Assembly (NCBI GenBank): GCA_039023545.1
Contig: JBCHKQ010000001.1
Location: 372,001-436,000 of the forward strand
Source of the DNA: Spirochaetia bacterium 38H-sp
GTDB lineage: Bacteria > Spirochaetota > Spirochaetia > Winmispirales > Winmispiraceae
Direction of reading: 5' to 3'
DNA length: 64,000 nt
A program made the position numbers and the translations under genes. This document shows, in pieces, positions 59,106 to 64,000 of this stretch; positions within the stretch are counted from its first letter, which is position 1; every line of letters starts with the position of its first letter. A model generated the notes under the pieces. That model saw only the letters and a program-made list of their open reading frames with translations. It searched no databases and was not told where the DNA came from.

Positions 59106-61313
59106 ATGTCTGTTATTTCTATTGCCATATCCATTGTCTTTCTGATTGTCGGTTTTTTTCTGGGATACGTTCTTGTAAACATAAGGCTTAAAAACTCTAT
59201 AGAGCCGACACTCAAGCTTATTGACAGTGTTCATAATACTCTTACTGAGATTGCTCAGGGCAATCTGGAGGCAAAGGTTAGTTTTGCTAACTCCCATTTT
59301 CTCTCGCTTACTGCAAAGCAGTTGAAGCCTATAAATACGGGTATTTTTGAGATAGCCAGGGAGATAAACAGGGTTACGGGCGAGCCATTGAGGCGTGCTT
59401 TTTATGTAGGGAGTGATCTTTTCTTGGAAGGAGTTTTTGCAGCAGAGGACATATGTGGCAGACTTGGCGATGGAGACAGTATTCTATGTCTTGTCCAGAA
59501 GAAACATCATGTTGGAAATATGCTGAGGATTTTTGGGTTTAAGAGTCTTATGTCTCTTAAGTACTCCAAAATCAGGCTTGTTGGTCCTGTGGAGACAGGG
59601 GGTAAGGATGATGCTGCATATTCTGCAGTTCTTGCCGAGCTTAAGAAGAATTCCCATATCAAAGCGGTTTATAGTGCAGATATTTCTACTACGGAGTCTG
59701 TTTGCAGGGCAGTAAAGGACTCCGGAAGGGCTTCTTCTCTTTATGTAGTTGTCCATGAGCTAAAGGAAGGTCTCCTTCCATTTATAGAAAGCGGAGTGTT
59801 GGATGTGGCTCTTGACCAGGACCTGATTTTTCAGGGCTATAATACGGCTGTGCACCTTTTTAACCATATCGTTACAGGCTGGCTTCCATCTTCTTCTCGC
59901 ATACTAACGACTGTGGATAGAGTCTCTGTGGAAAACTATAGGGATTTCTGGGAAAAGGGAAGGGGAGCAAAGATATCCAGCAATAGGCTACAACGGCGGG
60001 CAAAACCCATAAAGAAGGCTGATAAAAGGGTTAATATTCTTTTCATTGGAGATGAGAGATATGAGGTTTTTGACCAGATAAAGCAAGGACTCTTGCAGGC
60101 AGCTCAAGAACTGGGCAAGTATAACCTTAGCATAGAATGGTTTTGTCCACCGGAGCATAAAAAGAGAGGTGCCCGTATGCTTAGTGTGGACAAAATGATA
60201 GCCTACATAAAGCAAAAGCTGGCAGAAAAACAGTGGGACGGTATAGCCATAACTGTTAAAGACAGAAGGCTTTTTCCTTTTCTTAATAGCCTTATTGACA
60301 GAGGTATTCCCGTAGTCACCTATAACACGGAGCCACTAACCTTGAGGGGTCTTGTGGCTCAGCTGCACGATACTGCAAGCAGCCTGCTTGCTCTAAGTGC
60401 GGAGCTGGCTATGGGAACAAGCGAGTCAAATATAGCTGCACAGGACATACAGCAGGCAATAACAGAGGTAGCTGACGGCGCATTTACTCAGCAAAACACT
60501 GTCAAAGAGGGAGCCGAGGCGGTCTCCCATCTTATGAACTCTATTTCCAGCGTTAGAAAAGGTGTTGAAACACAGGTAGAAGCAGTAGAGGCCTCTTCGG
60601 CCCTTAGAGGAGAGCTGAGGGAGGCGGTGCGTTCTCTTGGTAAACAGATAGATACTCTTAACGATGTTAAAAACACCATATATGATGTAGTTGGCAGGAT
60701 GGAACAGCTGGGGAATTATTCTGTTACAATAGGGGAAGTTGTTTCATCAATAGAAAATGTTGCTGTAAGAACCAATCTTCTTGCTCTCAATGCGGCAATA
60801 GAAGCGGCTCATGCCGGCGAGGCTGGAAAAGGCTTTGCAGTTGTTGCAGATGAGATAAGAAAACTTGCACAGCAGTCGGGGCAGGAAAGTTCCAGAATAA
60901 CTGAGATGGTAGGCCAGATACAGGAACAGATACAGCTTACCTCCGGAGGCATGGAAAATTTGTCCAGAGAAATACAGGAACAGATGTCAGCATTGTCGGC
61001 GCTTATGGAGAGCTTTCAGACTGTCATAGGCAGATTTTTGGATTCTGTAGAGCAATTGTCTACTGTTATAGAAGAGAACAAAAAACAAACAGAGCTCATG
61101 GATAATGATGCAAAGCAGGTTTCTGTAATGATAGATGAGGTTGTTGCGATAAGCGAGCAAAATAGGGCTTCTACAGAACAGGTCTCTGCTGCTGTTCAAG
61201 AGATGTATGCTCAGGTTCAGAGTGTTATGAAGACAGCTCAGATATTATCTGAGACTGCTCAGATGTTGCAGGGAGCGCTTGTGCAGTTTTCTCCTGTTGA
61301 TAAAGAAAGGTAG
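59106..61313 (+). CDS. Methyl-accepting chemotaxis protein with cytoplasmic periplasmic-binding-protein-like sensor
   Basis: 735 residues. One N-terminal membrane helix (about 4-24, [20 protein letters not shown]) is followed by about 400 residues resembling LacI/PBP-I-type sugar-binding proteins: [37 protein letters not shown] and a second block [19 protein letters not shown] with [13 protein letters not shown]. Then comes the chemoreceptor coiled coil with the tip [24 protein letters not shown] near residue 550. No second membrane helix lies between sensor and signalling parts, so the sensor should be cytoplasmic. There is no HAMP. An adenylate cyclase gene begins 7 bp downstream. Confidence 0.87.
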   Translation: MSVISIAISIVFLIVGFFLGYVLVNIRLKNSIEPTLKLIDSVHNTLTEIAQGNLEAKVSFANSHFLSLTAKQLKPINTGIFEIAREINRVTGEPLRRAFYVGSDLFLEGVFAAEDICGRLGDGDSILCLVQKKHHVGNMLRIFGFKSLMSLKYSKIRLVGPVETGGKDDAAYSAVLAELKKNSHIKAVYSADISTTESVCRAVKDSGRASSLYVVVHELKEGLLPFIESGVLDVALDQDLIFQGYNTAVHLFNHIVTGWLPSSSRILTTVDRVSVENYRDFWEKGRGAKISSNRLQRRAKPIKKADKRVNILFIGDERYEVFDQIKQGLLQAAQELGKYNLSIEWFCPPEHKKRGARMLSVDKMIAYIKQKLAEKQWDGIAITVKDRRLFPFLNSLIDRGIPVVTYNTEPLTLRGLVAQLHDTASSLLALSAELAMGTSESNIAAQDIQQAITEVADGAFTQQNTVKEGAEAVSHLMNSISSVRKGVETQVEAVEASSALRGELREAVRSLGKQIDTLNDVKNTIYDVVGRMEQLGNYSVTIGEVVSSIENVAVRTNLLALNAAIEAAHAGEAGKGFAVVADEIRKLAQQSGQESSRITEMVGQIQEQIQLTSGGMENLSREIQEQMSALSALMESFQTVIGRFLDSVEQLSTVIEENKKQTELMDNDAKQVSVMIDEVVAISEQNRASTEQVSAAVQEMYAQVQSVMKTAQILSETAQMLQGALVQFSPVDKER

Positions 61314-61320
61314 GCATCGT

Positions 61321-62982
61321 ATGAGTATAAGGGTCAAGGTCCTACTGGTTGTTCTCCCTATACTGGTCCTTTCTCTTTTTGTAACAGGTATGTCTTCTTA
61401 TTTTCTTGCTACATCTGGGATAACAAGAATAGCACGCTCTTTTTTGAGTTTTAAGACGGATGAACTTGAAAAATACATGCAAAGTCAGTGGAAAACCCTT
61501 GTGGACAGTGGCCTCTCCGAACGAGAAGATATGAGGGCTGCAACCAAGGCGGGGATAGCATCATTTGCTGCCAGCATCATAAGAAGCAGTACGGAGAATA
61601 TCCTGGCAGTAAAGGATGACGGAACTCTGGAGTTTTCTACCTCTCCAATAGACATATCAGCTGATTGGGATAATATAAAAAGGTCTTTTGATTCGGAGAG
61701 TCTTACCATACTGTTTAAGACTCTGGTTATAGATGAAAAAGAAAGAGTCCTAAGAGGTTTTTATTTTTCTCCTTTTGAGTGGTATGTGCTTGTTACTGAG
61801 GAGAAGAATACTTTTTACAGTGATGTTGATAAAATAACCATGCAAACAACATATATATTGGTAGCAAGCATTATAATTGCTTCTCTTCTTATTCTGTTTT
61901 TTGTAGGTTATCTTCTTAGACCTCTTGCAAGTGTTGTAAATACTATGCAGGGCATAATTTCCTCTACTGATTTATCCTCACGTGTACCTGTGGAATACCA
62001 TGACGAAATAGGAGAAATGTCTCACACCTTTAATATCATGGTTGAGGGTCTGGAGAAGGCATACAACAGCATAAAAAACTATGCACTGGAAGCAGTGATT
62101 GCAAGAAAGAATGAGATGAAGGTCAGAAACATATTCCAAAAATACGTACCTCAGGATCTTATAGACCAGTTTTTTGAGCATCCCGAGTCACTGCTTGTTG
62201 GTGATAACCGTGTTCTTGCGATTCTTTTTTCTGATATTAGAAGCTTTACCACCATATCAGAAGGTATGATGCCCGATGAGCTTGTTAATTCTCTCAATAA
62301 ATACTTTGAGAAAATGGTGGATATCATAACCTCTAGAAATGGGATAGTAGATAAGTATATAGGTGATGCGATTATGGCTTTTTACGGGGCTCCCGTAAAG
62401 AGACCGGATGATGCTTACAATGCAGTTATGTCCGGGCTTGAGATGTTGGAAGGGGTGAGAGAGTTTAACAAGCATCAGATTGCAGAAGGTAAGCCGGAGT
62501 TTAGGATAGGTGTGGGTATCAATTATGGACTTGTTACGGTGGGGAATATAGGCTGTGAGAAAAAGATAGATTATACTGTCATAGGTGACATGGTTAACCT
62601 TGCATCCAGACTTGAGGGGCTTACCAAGCAATACCGTCAGGAGCTAATCATATCAGAGAGTCTGCACATGAAGGTAAAAGATCAACTGCCATGCCGTCTT
62701 CTCGATACCGTAGCGGTTAAGGGAAAAAAACGCGGGGTGCGTATATTTACAGTAAAGAAAGAGCTAAATCCCAAAGAAAAAGAGATATGGGACATGCACA
62801 ACGAAGCCATGGAGCTCTATTATGCACGACGCTTTGATGAGGCCAGTGTGCTTTTTAATCGGGTGCTTGAGCTGTCTCCCGATGATTTCCCAGCTCAGGA
62901 GCTTTCTCATCGTTGCAGGCTCTTTGTTGTGGAGCCTCCTCCTGAGGACTGGGATGGAGTCCAAAAGATGCTTAGCAAATAA
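61321..62982 (+). CDS. Membrane class III adenylate/guanylate cyclase with extracytoplasmic sensor and HAMP
   Basis: 553 residues. Two membrane helices (about 7-27 and 177-198) enclose a sensor of about 150 residues. HAMP follows (RPLASVVNTMQGIISSTDLS). The cyclase domain has the first metal Asp in LFSDIRSFTT (near 302), the second in YIGDAIMAFYGAP, and IGDMVNLASRLEG. The C-terminal 60 residues resemble a TPR-like pair (EAMELYYARRFDEASVLFN). Catalytic metal residues look intact, so it should make cAMP. It starts 7 bp after the chemoreceptor, so the two are probably co-expressed. ATG 61321 was chosen; an upstream frame overlaps the receptor gene. Confidence 0.9.
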   Translation: MSIRVKVLLVVLPILVLSLFVTGMSSYFLATSGITRIARSFLSFKTDELEKYMQSQWKTLVDSGLSEREDMRAATKAGIASFAASIIRSSTENILAVKDDGTLEFSTSPIDISADWDNIKRSFDSESLTILFKTLVIDEKERVLRGFYFSPFEWYVLVTEEKNTFYSDVDKITMQTTYILVASIIIASLLILFFVGYLLRPLASVVNTMQGIISSTDLSSRVPVEYHDEIGEMSHTFNIMVEGLEKAYNSIKNYALEAVIARKNEMKVRNIFQKYVPQDLIDQFFEHPESLLVGDNRVLAILFSDIRSFTTISEGMMPDELVNSLNKYFEKMVDIITSRNGIVDKYIGDAIMAFYGAPVKRPDDAYNAVMSGLEMLEGVREFNKHQIAEGKPEFRIGVGINYGLVTVGNIGCEKKIDYTVIGDMVNLASRLEGLTKQYRQELIISESLHMKVKDQLPCRLLDTVAVKGKKRGVRIFTVKKELNPKEKEIWDMHNEAMELYYARRFDEASVLFNRVLELSPDDFPAQELSHRCRLFVVEPPPEDWDGVQKMLSK

Positions 62983-63004
62983 AATCTCTTGTTCTATTCT
63001 TTAT

Positions 63005-63149
63005 ACCGAACGCAGGGGATGCTGAGGCGTCCCCTGCTGCCTACGGCAGAAAAAACAAGCGGCAAAATGGCCGCCCACATTATGCGCTGCAGGCAGGTTT
63101 ATCCGCGTTTTCTGCATGGATATTTGTGCTTGCGGATAAACCGTTCGGT
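63005..63149. repeat. Full-length cloverleaf-type intergenic repeat, copy 5
   Basis: 145 bp from ACCGAACGC to CGTTCGGT. Hairpin 1: GCAGGGGA (63012-63019) with TCCCCTGC (63030-63037). Middle arm: CTGCCTACGGCA (63037-63048) with TGCGCTGCAGGCAG (63083-63096), enclosing an inner GCGGC/GCCGC hairpin. Hairpin 2: perfect 11-bp GGTTTATCCGC (63096-63106) with GCGGATAAACC (63132-63142). The rest of the gap 62983-63286 is AT-rich; I see no other gene or clear promoter in it. Confidence 0.9.
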
Positions 63150-63286
63150 ATTTGTTAGAAAAATATTTATTTATATTTTAAATCAATGGTTTTTAAGCGG
63201 TTCTCTTTTGTTTTTTTATGTGTTAAAAATATGAAAAACGTATTTAGGACTTCTTTAGTTATAAAATATTTTTTTTCGGAGGGATT

Positions 63287-64000
63287 GTGAAAAGTAAAAA
63301 GAAAAATAGCAAGGTAATTGCAACTATTTCTGATATGCGTTGCGATTATGAGTTTATTTCCACCTTGATAGAGGAGGGTGTGGATGCCTTCCGGCTTAAT
63401 ACAGCTCATCAGACGCCGGAGACTTCTCTTAAGGTTGTCAATGCAATACGTGAGGTTTCTGACAGGGTGGCTATAATACTGGATACAAAAGGGCCGGAGG
63501 TTAGAACAGTCTTGTCAGAGCCACTTGAGGTCAGTCCGGGAATGATAGTGGCTATAGGCGATTGTGATACTCTGCCATGTATAGGGACAAGTTATGAGGG
63601 TTTTGTCTCCGAGGTGCCGGCGGGAGCAGTTGTGCTTGTGGATGATGGTGATATAGGGCTTAAGGTTAAAGAAAAGCGTGAGAATGCTCTTATCTGTGAG
63701 GTCGAGAATGCAGGTGTGATAAAAAATAAAAAGAGTGTAAATGTTCCCAATGTCCATATAGGACTGCCTGCTCTTACAGACAAGGATCGAGAGTATATAA
63801 GGTTTGCAGTTGAGCATGAGATAGATTATATTGCGCATTCTTTTGTTAGGAACACCGAGGATGTTGAGGAGCTAAAAAGCAGCATAAGAGATGCTGGAGG
63901 ATCTCCAGATGATATTGGCATTATAGCCAAGATAGAGAATCGAGAAGGTGTGGATAATGCCGAAGAGATTATCAAGGTTGTAGATGGTATTATGGTTGCA
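63287..64000 (+). CDS. pyk: Pyruvate kinase, N-terminal part (3' end outside window)
   Basis: The first 238 residues of a pyruvate kinase, which makes pyruvate and ATP from phosphoenolpyruvate and ADP. GTG 63287 follows GGAGGG at suitable distance. VIATISDMRCDYEFI opens the barrel, and FRLNTAHQTPE replaces the usual FRLNFSHG. LDTKGPEVRT is canonical and keeps the Glu linked to K+ dependence. The B domain (DDGDIGLKVKE and KNKKSVNVPN) and KIENREGVDN follow. The form RLNTAH occurs in a subgroup that I associate with Bacteroidota and spirochaetes. The frame is open at the window's end. Confidence 0.95.
   Translation, partial: MKSKKKNSKVIATISDMRCDYEFISTLIEEGVDAFRLNTAHQTPETSLKVVNAIREVSDRVAIILDTKGPEVRTVLSEPLEVSPGMIVAIGDCDTLPCIGTSYEGFVSEVPAGAVVLVDDGDIGLKVKEKRENALICEVENAGVIKNKKSVNVPNVHIGLPALTDKDREYIRFAVEHEIDYIAHSFVRNTEDVEELKSSIRDAGGSPDDIGIIAKIENREGVDNAEEIIKVVDGIMVA

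Noticed and set aside
28675-63149. Integron attC sites as an explanation of the ACCGAACG elements
   Set aside because: ACCGAAC matches the attC core RYYYAAC at six of seven positions and the elements are palindromic, but they bracket multi-gene housekeeping segments instead of single-ORF cassettes, have a two-arm plus middle-arm fold, and no integrase is seen in the window.

Overview
The window reads as a piece of an AT-rich, Gram-negative spirochaete-like chromosome close to the replication origin. The evidence for a spirochaete is indirect: the rpoN-hpf-hprK-ptsH cluster, a DUF2259-type exported protein, a very long FapA/DUF342 protein with a MinD-like ATPase, a chemoreceptor next to a class III adenylate cyclase, and pyruvate kinase and phosphofructokinase of unusual subtypes. 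Species cannot be named from the sequence. An outer-membrane envelope is implied by lgt, several lipoprotein or Sec signals, an M23 peptidase and a C-terminal processing protease. Origin proximity is implied by gyrB-gyrA, parA-parB and a perfect 16-bp parS site. No tRNA, rRNA, transposase, prophage or CRISPR array was seen.

Layout. 1-7 kb: the end of gyrB, gyrA, a terminator that contains parS, adenosine deaminase, a NifU-like scaffold, parAB. 7-14 kb, mostly minus strand: an operon of a STAS/zinc-ribbon protein, PspA and an OmpR-like protein with a degenerate receiver; an SDR; then ctp-yjbQ-wecG/tagA plus a truncated sigma-54-activator-like ATPase. 14-19.4 kb: a membrane protein, MinD/FlhG-like ATPase, FapA-like protein and lgt. 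19.5-28.7 kb: glycosyltransferase, flavodoxin, acyltransferase, GltS-type transporter, GAF/HD-GYP protein, phosphofructokinase, a lipid-kinase-like membrane protein behind a sigma-54 promoter. 28.9-41 kb: GH31 glycosidase, MATE exporter, K+ channel, M23 peptidase, CapA-like protein, tex, thyX, sixA. 41-47.6 kb: a TPR protein with DNA tandem repeats, an exported FN3 protein, uvrC. 47.6-55.7 kb: one minus-strand operon, rpoN-hpf-hprK-ptsH-DUF4390-ntrY-ntrX-lexA-holA, joined by overlaps or short gaps. 56-64 kb: an RNA methyltransferase, a lipoprotein, dus, a chemoreceptor, an adenylate cyclase and the start of pyruvate kinase.

The most striking unexplained structure is a family of intergenic elements. 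Full-length copies are about 140-155 bp, at 28675, 33185, 39466, 55819 and 63005. Each is bounded by ACCGAACG and CGTTCGGT (slightly diverged in places). Inside are two hairpins whose sequences differ completely between copies but remain self-complementary, and in most copies a conserved pair CTGCCTNCGGC / GCCGCAGGCAG that can form a middle arm. The predicted fold is a cloverleaf or four-way junction. Short relatives at 5214, 19424, 34568 and 37020 carry the same end motif with one or two hairpins and often look like terminators. The family does not match any repeat class I can name with confidence.

Regulation is a second theme. RpoN is encoded with an NtrY/NtrX pair and HPr kinase/HPr. A strong -24/-12 promoter lies at 26476. 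A second, degenerate AAA+ activator (10136-11263) has GAYTDA in place of GAFTGA and has no DNA-binding domain.
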